Positions 11,901-23,995 of a stretch of 64,000 nt of DNA are shown in pieces. A program made the translations under genes and the position numbers. Origin of the DNA: Avena insularis (Eukaryota > Streptophyta > Magnoliopsida > Poales > Poaceae); assembly GCA_023614405.1 (NCBI GenBank), contig CM042691.1:181758427-181822426 (forward strand), given 5' to 3'. Every line of letters starts with the position of its first letter. Within the stretch, counting starts at the first letter, position 1. The notes under the pieces are model-generated. The model was not told where the DNA came from. It searched no databases and saw nothing but the letters and a program-made list of their open reading frames with translations.

Positions 11901-12564
11901 AAATAAAACTGCCAACTGTGTGAGTTCCTTGGTTGACTTCCCTGTTTGGTCTCGAGGGGGAAATACCAGGATGGGTATGTTTGGTGGTAGTATCAGGATG
12001 GTTTCAAATAGGTCTTTCTTATCTCTCTCTGATAGCCGACAGTTGTATCGAGTCTCTATAGGTTGTTTAGTTCATGCTGCGCTGCCGCTTCAGTCCACCA
12101 TACCTATGTAGGCGAGGACCGCCGAATTCTTGTCTCGCCGTGTATTGGCCTCAGTACTGACCGCTCTATTTTTCCTTTGCCCTTTGTCGGCACCCCTTTT
12201 GTTTAAGCAGGTTTTGAGATCGACGTTGTTAGCAGGGTTACCCTTCCGGCTTGGCCTGGGCAGGGTTATGGACGTCATTGGTTATTCTTCAGGGCTCTTA
12301 GCCCCATTTGCATCTTGTCCGTAGTCGGACGCTTTATCATTTTCAAGTTGATTTGGATCTTTGTATTGTGTATCTGTATTCTTGACTCATGGAGTCGTTG
12401 TTGTATATATCTGTTCTGTGGGTTTCATCGTGGACTATTGTGTAATGGTATTACTTCGTTTTCCACCCGCACGAAAGTGCCTGGTGGGCACCTTTGAATC
12501 GTTTCTATGCGGGTTTGGCGGGAATCGCTGAGACTTGCATAGGGTCGATTCTGAGGGTGTTACA
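8922..12564 (+). repeat. Element A 3' LTR
   Basis: Same ends as the 5' LTR. It is 14 bp longer, mainly because the unit CGATCCCGCCAAGAC near 10188-10220 is present twice instead of once. Confidence 0.95.
11605..11630 (+). promoter_or_regulatory. Conserved LTR stem-loop module, element A 3' LTR
   Basis: GTCC / GCGGTTAT / GGAC, inside the conserved block of about 11572-11660. Confidence 0.55.
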
Positions 12565-14035
12565 CCATTTTTGCGAGACATAACAAATTGGATATCACAG
12601 TACATCATCCATTACAAACCATACATAAGGTCTTACACAAATAAGATCCAATCTTAATACAATTCAAGCAGCGGAATAACGTAATAATAACGATAGCATG
12701 GGCGAGGCTCCATCTTCAAGGTCACAGGCAATGCTGACGATGGGTGATGATCCTAGTTGATGTAACCTTCCTGTTGTCCGTCTTCCGAATACTCCTCTTC
12801 ATAGTCTGGCCACGGGAATAGCCAGGGACAAAGCCATGAGTACTCTTTAAGTACTCGCAAACTAATACTAACAAGTGAAGTGGTTTTGAGTAGGAAATAC
12901 AAAGCTCTAGGTTGTTTTGCAAAAACCAAATTTACCTATACTAAGTTCAGAAACAAATAAAGCTAGTTGAAAGTTTTATAACACCTAAGTGGGAAACTTG
13001 AATTTCATGTCACAACTCTGTTGTGGTCAAGTCAAAGTCATAATTCATTTCACAAGTCATTTTGAAAACATTTGACGACGGAATAGTGTGGCCACTCTAA
13101 CTGTCCATAACCGTGGATGCGGCTATTCGAATAGTTTGACACTCTGCAGAGATTGTACACTTTCACCACAACATTCGATACATCCGTCAGGAACAATCCT
13201 GAATTCACCATACTCAGTATGCGGATAATCAATCCTAACCTTTCAATTACACGCCCTAGTATAGGCACCTCTCCTGTGATTTTGGCCACCCAACCATGAC
13301 CAAATGTCATCTTGGGTACTGCACAGGTGGACAATCTTCACATGGTAGCTTCAGCTTAGACCTTGGCCGCAAGGGAACCCATACTAAGGTATATAAATTT
13401 CTAGTCAAGCCCTACCCAAATTTTGGGTATTGTGGTTGTACGGTAAAATTGGAATGGTATCGCATCCAGACAACCATCAGATTTATAAAGGGCTAAGGCT
13501 CATGCCTTAACATTTTCATCATCAAAATCATATGGTGTTCGAGAACACATGTCAAAACATTTTAGTTGAATGACACATCATTCTAAGGTTTTCATAACCA
13601 TGTTCACCAAGTATTTCCATCTAAATTTGATCAAGTTTTATGCTTTAGCACTAGCTTCTATAGGTGGAGGTAAATACTAATGAGGGGTAGAAAACAAGTG
13701 GGAATTAGCAAAGTTCAATCTCATGCCTTAGGATGAAATCAAGATTATCTAACCTAGGTCAAGTTTTATGCTCTTTATGCTACCTTCAATTATCCTTCTA
13801 ATATCTACAAATCACTAAATAAACTTTTGATAGAAAGCTTTGATAAAAAATTAAAATAATTAAGCTTGCAAGAAAAACTGGGATTTGGTATCATCAAGTG
13901 GGTATAATCACATATGCTTAAGACATATAGTTGGCATAGTAACAAGCAAGTTTTAGCTTGCCAAGTCAACTAGTAGTATTAAGTTTGCAAGGTTTAGCTT
14001 GCTCAGTTAATAGCTTGCTAATTCAACAAGTAGTT
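12565..14035 (-). repeat. gypsy-1 5' LTR, fragment 2
   Basis: Resumes after element A with the duplicated CCATT and stops at 14035, where TAGTT was duplicated by element B. No coding signal. It carries the conserved stem-loop block on the minus strand near 13090-13163. Confidence 0.85.
13103..13118 (-). promoter_or_regulatory. Conserved LTR stem-loop module, gypsy-1 LTR
   Basis: On the minus strand ATCC / ACGGTTAT / GGAC, flanked upstream by CTGCAGAGTGT and AATAGCCGC. The first stem base looks like a CpG-to-CpA change that weakens the stem by one pair. Confidence 0.5.
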
Positions 14036-14928
14036 TGTAACTACCTCGGTGAATTACGCTCCTAGTTACAAGCCTGGATGAACGGAAATGGTTAAAATAG
14101 TACGGTGGGGCCCAAATGCCACTCACAGGTAGACCTTTCGACCGTCCTAACCATTTCCAAACATCGGGACAAGAACGGGCGGCGTAATCGGCAGGCGAAG
14201 GGATCAACTACATACACAAATGAGTATGTATGCAAGCCACCATACAACAGTCCTCAGAGCCATTCCATCTAAAAGAAATAGAAATATTGCAACGCCATAC
14301 GGCAAGATCCAAATTTCCTAGATAGATATAATAGTTTAGGATATCTCCTCATACATCAAACATCGAGTATCGGTAGTGAGCGGAAAACAAGATCCAGTAC
14401 GGATAAGAAGCAAATCGGCATAAGATGCCCCATAAATAAACACATCCATACAGATCTCGCGGATCCCGTTCGGAATCTCTACACCGAATGATCGTTGCTC
14501 ACATCGTCTCCTCTCCAACCAAAGATCCATCTTATGAGCTTACTGTTCATCTGAATCAAACAATTTATCGTGTGAGACCCTAGGGGTACTCAGCAAGTCT
14601 TTATGCCTCTAAAGGGGACACAACCTGGGGTGACGCCATTGCAGCAAAAGATAATCCCTAACAATTCTATAGATACTCGCTAACCATCCGCCTAACCATA
14701 GATAGACGGATGTCCGTGAATTAATAACAACAGCTTATAACAGAATATCCACGATCCATCCTCCTCCTCGCGTACCAACGAGGAAGCGGACGAACAACCC
14801 CCCCCCATCCGTTGGCAGTTTTATTATCCATTCCATGAGTGTTGCACTATTTACTAGCCAGGTACTTAGTCAAATTAAAAGCGGTACTTTAGTTATACTT
14901 GTCTATGATCGAGAAACTGCTCCAAGTC

Positions 14929-14944
14929 GTCCATAATCGCGGAC
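14929..14944 (-). promoter_or_regulatory. Conserved LTR stem-loop module, element B left LTR
   Basis: The minus strand reads GTCC / GCGATTAT / GGAC. The surrounding block (about 14899-14975) has lost several CC/GG/TG pairs relative to the right LTR. Confidence 0.5.
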
Positions 14945-16719
14945 ACGGCTTTGAAGTTTTACTGCAGGTGCACAAATAGCAACACACACTCGATCAACCT
15001 CGAAAAACCAAATCAAAACCCAACGAGGCATCACGACAAAGCGATCACAGGATTCAGAAATATTTCAGGGGGCCACCCCATTAAGCTACCATAGAACGGT
15101 TAGCCGACTCGAGATGGACTCAAGGTTTGCGCTGGTCAGAAACGACCGGGAACCCAAAGTGTGACTGGGCTTGTCGATACATGAAAACACTCCGCTTCCT
15201 AAATAAAGACAGTGCATCCTCGCACAATCTTAAATAAAGCAAAGCATGGCATAAGTACAGAATAGTAATAAAGCCCCAAACTACTTTGTGGCCCCAAGAA
15301 ATAAGAATGAATCAAGCTCGCTCGGGGTTCATAAGCCTCCGGATGTGGATAGCGAATATTCAAGGAACAGGAATCAAGTACTGGGTCCCACGGACACAAG
15401 TGAGCATGAAAACCAAATAGCAGATATTGCTCACCGGTGCCACTTTCATTAGTTATCCCATTACTACTCAGGTTAAGTTGTTTAGGTACCTCGTTATCCA
15501 TCAGACACTCACATACCCTACACATGTTGTTCTACGACTCGCATGGCTCAAACAACTCCTGTAGTAGTGGCTCATGGGATGGAGGAACAAGCTTCGGTGG
15601 GGTTTAAAAGTAAAGGCTATGCAGTACTTGGGATTCAGTTTAATGCAATCGCGACTCGAGGATGCAAGAATAAGATAGAGGCAATAGGTACTATATGTAT
15701 GCAAGCATGTGGTAGTGCTTGCCTGGCAGCTCAGTTGAAGCGAGAGAAGGATCTGGGTAGTGCTCCTGGGTTTCTTGATATATCCCCTGCTCAGCGTCTA
15801 TTCGAAGAAGAACCAAACAAACAAGGGCCAACATAAATAAAGTGCACAAGCATATGAATAAAATGCGACAAGCAAACAATCATGCCATGATGAATGATGC
15901 ACAATTTGCATGGCAATAAAGTAGCATGGCATGGGTGAGGTGTGGAATACAAGAAATAAGCATTTTATTGAGTTTTGGTCACATTTTATACTCCAATAAG
16001 TTGCTGTATACTTTATATTTATATGATGCATGCTGCAATTCAGAACATGGAATGCATAAACAGAAAGGTCTCGTCGAGCTAATCATTTTAGACATATTAT
16101 TTGTCAAATTTGGAGTTATAAAACAAAAGTTATTAATTAAATAAGGAAAAGGGCATTTTATTGCAATTTTATTCAACTTGAAAAATTAAAGTGTCCAAAA
16201 CATATTTTGAAGGCCATATTTGAATTCCTCATATTTTTCTGATTCCAAAACATATATTACATGTATTATTTGGATTTATATTTTAAAAGTTATTTGAAAA
16301 CAGATTTGAAATTTGAATTTAAAATTAATTTGGAAAAGTTTGAATTAAACCAGAAATACAGAAATCCTTTTCTTACTCAACCATCTCCAGCCACAGCCAC
16401 GTACAAGTGGGGCCAGGCTGGCACAGTAATGAGCGATGGAAAACGTTTTCACACTGGCTTAACCAGCCCCACGACAAGCGGTCCGTCTGCGGATGGGCCC
16501 ACGCGCTTGACGAGAGAGCGGGGACACGTCGCAGACAGGACAGCGGGTTGAGGCTCGGACGTTATGGTGCTTCCTTGCAAAACAACCACAGAGGTGGGTG
16601 GGCAGAGCGCTGGTTGATCGAGAAAACAACAAGGGGTTTTCGCAAAAGGGGGCCGACATCGTTGTTCTTCTACGCGTACATCGGGCGACAGATCGATGCC
16701 GATCGCAGGCCGAGCGCAG

Positions 16720-16730
16720 GTACTCGAACC
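16720..16730 (-). other. tRNA-like B-box sequence in element B left LTR
   Basis: The minus strand reads GGTTCGAGTAC, close to the Pol III B box GGTTCGANNCC. A weak A-box-like TAGCCTACCGCAGCGG lies about 50 bases upstream. There is no complete cloverleaf, so this is not called a tRNA gene. Confidence 0.3.
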
Positions 16731-18223
16731 CGTGACCTGGGCGTGCGCGCGGAGGGCGAAGCCGCTGCGGTAGGCTAGGGGGTTGTTAGGAGAGGACAAC
16801 GCGGCCAGGTAAGGTGTGAGGTGACGCAGGGACGGTCCTCGACGACGGGAGCTCGCCGCGCCGAGAGCGTTCGACGAAACGCACCACGCGAGCAAGCAAC
16901 GGATCGGCTAGCGGAGGTGTCTGGGAGGGTCGGGTGCTCACCGAGAGTGTGTCGGTGGTGGCGGAACGGCCTGGGACGCAGGGGATCAGCGATGACGCAG
17001 GCGGACCGGAGCTAGGGTTTGGCGTCGGGCTCGTCGGTGAACTTCGGCTCTGGTCCTTCTCCTCCTTCGCGACAGGTACCGGCGGCCTCCTAGTAGTCTC
17101 CTCGATCTTCCTCGACACCCAGAGCTCCTCGCCACCGGCTGCAGGAAGGGGGAACGGAGGAGACCGACGGTTGGCCGGCGACGGTGTAGAAGGTGGTAGG
17201 GGTAGACGGAGAGGAAGGGGGCGGCCTGGGGAGATCTGGGGATGCAGAGGAGACGGGAGGTGGTGGTAGGTAGCAGAGGGAGAGGGGAGGATGCCGTGGG
17301 GGAGTGGGGTAGAGAAAAGGTGGCTTCGGCCACTTTTTCCCTCCTCTCCTTCACGTGCTCGGGTCGGGCTCGAGCTGGGCGGAGCAGAGGCAGGCAGGTG
17401 GGCCAGGAAGAGGGGAGGTAGATCAGGTTCGGCCTGGTGGGGTCGCACGGCAGAGGGAGAGAGCTAGAGAGAGAGGCTCGGTAGGGAGCTAGGGTTGGAG
17501 CTAGAGGGGGCTCGGGTTAAGATTGTTAGGGTTGGGTAGGGGGTAGCTCGGCCAGGGGAAGGGTGGCTAGGTGGGGTAGCCTTGGTTAGGGTTGGGGTGT
17601 GGTTTAGAGAGGAGGGTTTTTAGCAAGAACCAACAAGATAAAGCATGAAGAGAGGTAGAGAGAGAGATGGGAGATTCACCCAAAAATCCAAAAATAAGCA
17701 AAGGAGGACCAAAATTGGAGATGGTTGCATGGCCCATGCAAAATAATTAATGCCATGCTTATTTTTGTGAAAACAATATTATTAACATGGCATTATTTTT
17801 ATGCATTCTCAAAGATGGTTTAAGGCCAAGCTAAGGATTTGTAGAAGTGGATCCATCCTATCTCCCATGAGCTAGATTAAATACCAAAAGAAAAACACAT
17901 GCAAGCTCATGGATAATGGAATGGTGGAATTATAAGATGGTGAAAGAAAAGGTGGTGGAGTGGAATAAAAGATATGCCCCCAACTCAACTTGGGCATTTG
18001 CACAATATATCAATAACCAAATACAATATCAAGAGGCAAATACAATTTACAATGCATATGAGAGAAGAACCAAAACAAAAAGGGTTTTATATGATGCTCA
18101 AATGCAAGGTGGCATGATGACATGAGCATGATATATTTATGATGCAACAATTTTATATAGGAAGTAGCCATTATATAGACTAGGCTAGTAGCATTGCAAT
18201 TGTTAGACAATTGGGATGCTACA

Positions 18224-18235
18224 ACTCTCCCCCAC
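18224..18235 (-). other. Polypurine tract of element B
   Basis: The minus strand reads GTGGGGGAGAGT directly before the LTR start TGTAGC. This is the standard primer for plus-strand DNA synthesis. Confidence 0.85.
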
Positions 18236-18242
18236 TAAACAA

Positions 18243-18261
18243 GAATCTCGCCCCGAGATTC
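18243..18261 (-). other. Hairpin beside the polypurine tract of element B
   Basis: GAATCTCG / 3-base loop / CGAGATTC, a perfect 8-bp stem seven bases from the polypurine tract. It resembles the TTTCGAGGACGAAA-type hairpins known near the 3' end of many plant gypsy elements. Confidence 0.75.
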
Positions 18262-19524
18262 CTAGGAAAAAGAAAACAACACAAGGAGAGGCGGGTGTTC
18301 GAACGAAGGTGACCCTCACGTTCCCAAGTTGATGAACAACGGAATGGTGCGACCACTACACCTTGCAAAACTTGCTAGACTTGTTGCGAGTCTTGCGTTT
18401 TGCTTGAGAAACGACGGTTAGAAGAGTTGAAGGATTGTCGTGAGACAAGAAGGATAGGATGAACATAGCTTTGGTTTTTTCAAGAAACATGATAAAAGAA
18501 TAGAACCACTTGTGAAAGAAAGGACAAGATGATGCATCATGGATAAAGAAAGACACACCGTTAAGATTAAAGATTTACCGATACGAGAGAGGATGAATCT
18601 TTGTGTCGCCGGAAGACTAGGTTGGAGAGGTTTTGAACCACTATGACAATAGCATCGTATCTTCTCTCGGATTTTAGAAAAGAAGTACGGAACAATATTG
18701 CCTTCAAACAACAGAGTCCCTTGATATCAACAGAAAGATTTAGTTAGACATCGTCGGATTAGATTCTTGTTGCAACGGTAAGAACCAAGGATCACGCAAT
18801 TGAGGTGCGCGGATATAACTTCTAGAGACGGATGTGAAGCCAGATCATGGTGGAATCCCGAGAAGCAAAGAATATGGAGGATCTGGAGTTTATTGTAGAG
18901 ATACTTATTGCTTTCTTTAGCCTTGAGGCTAACACAATAGATTTGCGGCTGATGGCATCAACCATAATTGGCTTTACCACAGAAAAAGAATTGATGAAAC
19001 AAAGAGAGAGATAGTTTCCTTTCATCTTGTTTGTGGATGTAGAGCATCGGTAGAATGACGAGGACAGAGAAGTTTGCGTTTTTTTCCACCAGATAATTGA
19101 AGATTTTGCTCCCTCTAGAATAGACAGACCACCAACAAGAGATTATTGATTACTTTCTTCAAGAGAGCACTCCGGAAAAACAAGGACGGAAGTAAAAGCA
19201 TCGAGGGATAAAGGCCACTTCTAACTTCCGTGGAATGAGTGAAATCACATTAATTCACCAATTCAATGTACAAGAGCGAATGATAAGAGTAGTGGTATGG
19301 TAGCTACTCCATCCCGCACTCAAAGCATTACTCCGCACATGAATAAGAAAACCATGCAACCCAACTACCGAAACAGACTGAAGGTATTGACAAGAAGAGC
19401 TCATGGAACTCCATAAGAAAACAAAGATTGATGCAAACGATTCGTCGGATTCATAGATAGATAAAGATGATGATGTTGTCGTCATGTCTGAAGTACCAAG
19501 CCACCAGAAAGATATGAAGGAAGG

Positions 19525-20200
19525 TTACGGAGACAACTGCAAGATTCCACAGACAAAGAAAAAGATAGCACCACTTGAACATAAGGATTGCAAAAGATCT
19601 GAAAAATCTTCCTGGCCTCCGGTGGATTGAGCATAGATGATAGAACGAGAGGGTTTCAAAAGATCACTTGACGAGACTGAGGTGAAAGAACTCCATGTTC
19701 TTCTTGAAAAGATTGAGAGAGGTTTAGCAGTTTTGAGGAAATCTACGGCGGGACGACGATGATAACTTGCCAACAAGGAATAACTCCGGATTGGTTGACG
19801 ATGGAGGATGGAATTAACAATGAACTTGCTGATTCCAGAATTGAAGCGATCTATTTAGCAGAAGGACGTGGCCGAGATAGGTGACTTCAAAAAGTCAGAA
19901 TTCACGCTTTGAGAACTTTGCACATAGGTAGTGTTCACGAAGCTTGAGAGAAAGAGACACAGATGATCTTCCATGTCCTTCCATTGATATCGAATAGGCA
20001 AGCATATTATCAACATATACCACCATGGATTAACAGGATATTCCCAGAATATCGAGTTCAAAAGGCTAGAGAAATGAACAAATGCCCGAACACTTCCTGA
20101 GCTCAATGCTCTTTGAAAGAACAACGTTACGAGCACGGGTTCGTGTTGAAGAAGATGCACTGGAAGAATAGATTATCTGGTCCTTCGGAAGGAAAAGAGA
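19525..20200 (-). pseudogene. Decayed Ty3/gypsy reverse transcriptase in element B
   Basis: Read on the minus strand across several frames. Around 20100-20010 the fragments LLNSIFWEY, then VYVDN..LAYS, resemble the RT catalytic box in which the second Asp of YVDD would be Asn. Near 19900-19870 a fragment resembles CAKFSKCEF followed by TYLGHV. At 19776-19690, LASYHRRPAVDFLKTAKPLS matches the RT thumb pattern GYYRRFVxDFSxIAKPLT. The order and spacing fit gypsy RT, while frames change repeatedly and segments are missing. It is not functional. This shows that the interior came from an autonomous gypsy element rather than from unrelated DNA. Confidence 0.65.
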
Positions 20201-21251
20201 TGTCTCCTGGTTCACATTGTCGATCGGATCACCGGTTACAAAGATAAAGAGATCTTGGATAAGAACCGATGATAGCTCATACATTAAGCAAAGCTATCAG
20301 AGACGAAAAGATGCAATTCCCTCGTCTCAAAGAGAATTTAGCAGATATGGAGTTCAAAAAGATGTGCAGCATGATGAACAGATGATAGACCGCCGTAGTG
20401 CCTTGAGAAACTCCGGATTTCCAAAGATGCTTGAATATGCATAGATATGATCACGGTGTACTCAAAATCACAGGAGATAACCGTCACCATTTGGAGGATA
20501 GAGGTGATTGCATTTTCCCATATTCCACTCATGATAAGTGTCATTTAGCTATGCCGAGAACCAAATTACAATCACCAGCATCGGATCGACACATGTTATG
20601 TAATTAGCCCAAGAGAATTGGAGATGAAAAGAAACTCCGGGATTAAGCGCCGGTGACAAAAGAATGAGTTAGCATGGACATGCTGATAAAAGGGAGGTAG
20701 ATAATGTTTCACACACGACTGAAAAGGAGTGTGGAAGCACAGATGTATCAAAGAAAATTTTTCCGCATTTTTCGGCATTAAAATACCAATAGATGCGCAA
20801 AATCACTTATCAGGTAGCGATTAGCAACTGATGGTTTCACAGAATGTGGAGTTGCTAGAAGGAAGGACACCCTTAAGAAGATGGCACCGGTTAACAAGGA
20901 GTCGGATAGATCGCCGGTTTTCAAAAGCTCACAAGATGGAATGTACCAACAGTTGATAACCAAAGGCAGATTGTGATAACAAATTGGATGCAACAGATAG
21001 ACAAGGCACACATACACACACACACACTTCCTATGGTACTACGGAAACCCAGAACACGTGAATCCTAGTTTGAATTTTAAGAAGAGGATTGAAAACGTTA
21101 CACTTCCTTACCAGAAAAGGGTGGTGGGTGGGTAAGAAGAAAAGTGGAAGCACTCCTACTCTCACGTTTTGTTTTTCCCTAGTATACATAGCTACCAAAA
21201 ATATTTGCTAGACTGACAACGACCATTTGGCTGAGACCACGAAGGGCGGAT

Positions 21252-21263
21252 GGCTCGATACCA
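21252..21263 (-). other. Primer-binding site of element B (tRNA-iMet, damaged)
   Basis: The minus strand reads TGGTATCGAGCC, the iMet site with one A missing (TGGTATCAGAGCC expected), two bases from the LTR end. Confidence 0.75.
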
Positions 21264-22141
21264 ATTGTAACTACCTCGGTGAATTACGCCCTAGTTACAA
21301 GCCTGGATGAGGAAATGGTTAAAATAGTACGGTGGGGCCCAAATGCCACTCACAGTAGACCTTTCTCGCCCTAACCATTTCCAAACATCGGACAAGAACG
21401 GTGGCGAATCGGCAAAGCGAAGGATCAACTACATACACAAATGAGTATGTATGCAAGCCACCATACAACAGTCCTCGAGCCATTCCATCTAAAAGAAATA
21501 GAAATATTGCAACGCCATAGGCAAGATCCAAATTTCCTAGATAGATATAATAGTTTAGGATATCTCCTCATACATCAAACATCGAGTATCGTGAAGTGGA
21601 AAACAAGATCCGAGTACGGATAAGAAGCAAATCGGCATAAGATGCCCCATAAATAAACACATCCCGCCCACATCTCGCGGATCCCCTGCTCCTAATCTCT
21701 ACACCGAATGATCGTTGCTCACATCGTCCGTCTCCTCCAACCGTATCCATCTTGCGTAGCTTACTGCTCATCCGAATCAAACAATTTATCGTGTGAGACC
21801 CTAGGGTACTCAGCAAGTCTTTATGCCTCTAAAGGGGACACAACCTGGGTGACGCCATTGCAGCAAAAGATAATCCCTAAAATTCTATAGATACCGCTAA
21901 CCATCCGCCTAACCATAGATAGCGGATGTCCGTGAATTAATAACAACAGTTATAACAATAATATCCACAGATCCATCCTCCTCCTCGCTACCAACGAGGA
22001 AGCGGATAACAAACCCCCCATCCGCTGGCAGTTTTATTATCCATTCCATGAGTGTTGCACTATTTACTAGCTGTACTTAGTCAAATTAAAAGCGGTACTT
22101 TAGTTATACTTGTCTATGATCGAGAAACTGTGCTCCAAGTC

Positions 22142-22157
22142 GTCCATAATCATGGAC
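22142..22157 (-). promoter_or_regulatory. Conserved LTR stem-loop module, element B right LTR
   Basis: The minus strand reads GTCC / ATGATTAT / GGAC, with the flanking CTGCAGGG motif intact. Confidence 0.5.
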
Positions 22158-23984
22158 ACGGCTTCCAGAAAGTTTTACCCTGCAGGGGTGCACAAATAGC
22201 AACACACACTCGATCAACCTCGGAAAAACCAAAACAAAACCCAACGAGGCAGTCACGACAAAGCGATCACAGGATTCAGAAATATTTTAGGGGGCCACCC
22301 CATTAAGCTACCCGCAACGGAGCTAGCTGACTCCGAGACGGACTCAAGGTTTGCGTAAATGGCTGTAAACGACTAGGAACCCGAAAGTGTGACTGGGCTT
22401 GTCGACATGCAAAACACTCCGCTTCCCTAAAAGACAGGTGCATCCTCCCACAATCTTAAATAAAGCAAAGAAGCATGGCATAAGTACAGAATAGTAATAA
22501 AGCCCCAAACTACTTTGTGGCCCCAAGAAATAAGAATGAATCAAGCTCGCTCAGGGGTTCATAAGCCTCCCGGATGTGGATAGCGAATATTCAAGGAACA
22601 GGAATCAAGTACTCGGGGTCCCACGGACACAAGTGAGCATGAAAAACCAAATAGCAGATATTGCTCACCGGTGCCACTTTCATTAGTTATCCCATTACTA
22701 CTCAGGTTAAGTTGTTTAGGTACCTCGTTATCCATCAGACACTCACATACCCTACACATGCTGTTCTACGACTCGCATGGCTCAAACAACTCCTGTAGTA
22801 GTGGCTCATGGGATGGAGGAACAAGCTTGGTGGGTTTAAAAGTAAAGGCTATGCAAAGATTTGGGATTCAGTTTAATGCAATCGCGACTCGAGGATGCAA
22901 GAATAAGATAGAGGCAATAGGTACTATATGTATGCAAGCATGTGGTAGTGCTTGCACGGCAGCTCGATTGAAGCGAGAGAAGGATCTGGGTAGTGCTCCT
23001 GGGTTTCTTGATATATCCCCTGCTCAACGTCTATTCGAAGAAGAACCAAACAAACAAGGGCCAACATAAATAAAGTGCACAAGCATATGAATAAAATGCG
23101 ACAAGCAAACAATCATGCCATGATGAATGATGCACAATTTGCATGGCAATAAAGTAGCATGGCATGGGTGAGGTGTGGAATATAAGAAATAAGCATTTTA
23201 TTGAGTTTTGGCCACATTTTATACTCCAATGAGTTGCTGTATACTTTATATTTATATGATGCATGCTGCAATTCAGAACATGGAATGCATAAACAGAAAG
23301 GTCTCGTCGAGCTAATCATTTTAGACATATTATTTGTCAAATTTGGAGTTATAAAACAAAAGTTATTAATTAAATAAGGAAAAGGGCATTTTATTGCAAT
23401 TTTATTCAACTTGAAAAATTAAAGTGTCCAAAACATATTTTGAAGGCCATATTTGAATTCCTCATATTTTTCTGATTCCAAAACATATATTACATGTATT
23501 ATTTGGATTTATATTTTAAAAGTTATTTGAAAACAGATTTGAAATTTGAATTTAAAATTAATTTGGAAAAGTTTGAATTAAACCAGAAATACAGAAATCC
23601 TTTTCTTACTCAACCTGCACTCAGCCACAGACAAGTGGGGGCCAAATGACCGGGCAGCACAGAGCGATGGAAAACGTTTCACACCGCGGGCTTAACCAGC
23701 CCCAGCCGCTGATAAGCGGGTCCGTGCTGCGGATGGGCCCACGCGCCAGTGGACGAGAGAGCGGGGGACACGTGGCGCAGACGGGGACGGCGGGTTGAGG
23801 CTCGGACTTTGCGGGTGCTTCCTTGCAAAACAACCACGAAGTCGATCAGTGGGTCGGCAGGAGCGCGGGTTGATCGAGAAAACAACAAGGGGGTTTTCTG
23901 CAAAAAGGGGGGCCGCGACACTGTTGTTCTTCTATGCGTTACTGGCGACAGATCGATGCCGATCGCGTCAGAGCGCGGCGCAGG

Positions 23985-23995
23985 GTACTCGAACC
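23985..23995 (-). other. tRNA-like B-box sequence in element B right LTR
   Basis: Same GGTTCGAGTAC as in the left LTR. It is preserved although its neighbours differ by many indels. Confidence 0.3.

Larger units (their letters stand above)
4291..12564 (+). mobile_element. Element A: complete non-autonomous LTR retrotransposon with large LTRs and a tiny interior
   Basis: Two near-identical LTRs (3629 and 3643 bp), both starting TGTAGCACCC and ending GTGTTACA, flank a 1002-bp interior. The 5-bp target duplication CCATT is seen at 4286-4290 and 12565-12569, so this is one intact insertion into the gypsy-1 LTR. The primer site after LTR1 sets the plus orientation. No gag or pol ORF exists, so enzymes must have come from elsewhere. 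The layout resembles the LARD class (large retrotransposon derivatives) described in Triticeae, but the interior is much shorter than the roughly 3.5 kb usual there. I do not assign a family name. Confidence 0.95.
14036..18223 (-). repeat. Element B 3' LTR (left)
   Basis: Plus-strand ends TGTAACTACC and GGGATGCTACA. It alternates between blocks nearly identical to the right LTR (about 15640-16380 and 16870-18223) and blocks dense in 1-6 base indels (14036-15640 and 16381-16870). The segment 16790-17640 is G-rich on the plus strand and proline-rich when read on the minus strand, with no stable frame between copies. Confidence 0.95.
18224..21265 (-). other. Element B interior (3.0 kb) with decayed gypsy pol
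   Basis: No ORF exceeds about 100 codons. The sense strand runs from 21265 to 18224. Fragments of RT and the region after it can be read in shifting frames (separate entry). The part below about 19490 aligns with the element A interior, so A and B descend from one interior. A hairpin and polypurine tract close the 3' end. Confidence 0.85.

Noticed and set aside
16716..16782. A possible tRNA gene on the minus strand
   Set aside because: Only a B-box-like arm is convincing; acceptor, D and anticodon arms cannot be paired.
16786..17448. A 220-codon proline-rich ORF on the minus strand of the element B LTR
   Set aside because: The matching region of the right LTR (24204-24715) is split into different frames by indels. 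Low-complexity composition explains the open frame.
17500..17610. TTAGGGTTGGG strings resembling telomere repeats
   Set aside because: They are irregular, not tandem TTTAGGG, and occur identically in both LTRs of element B.
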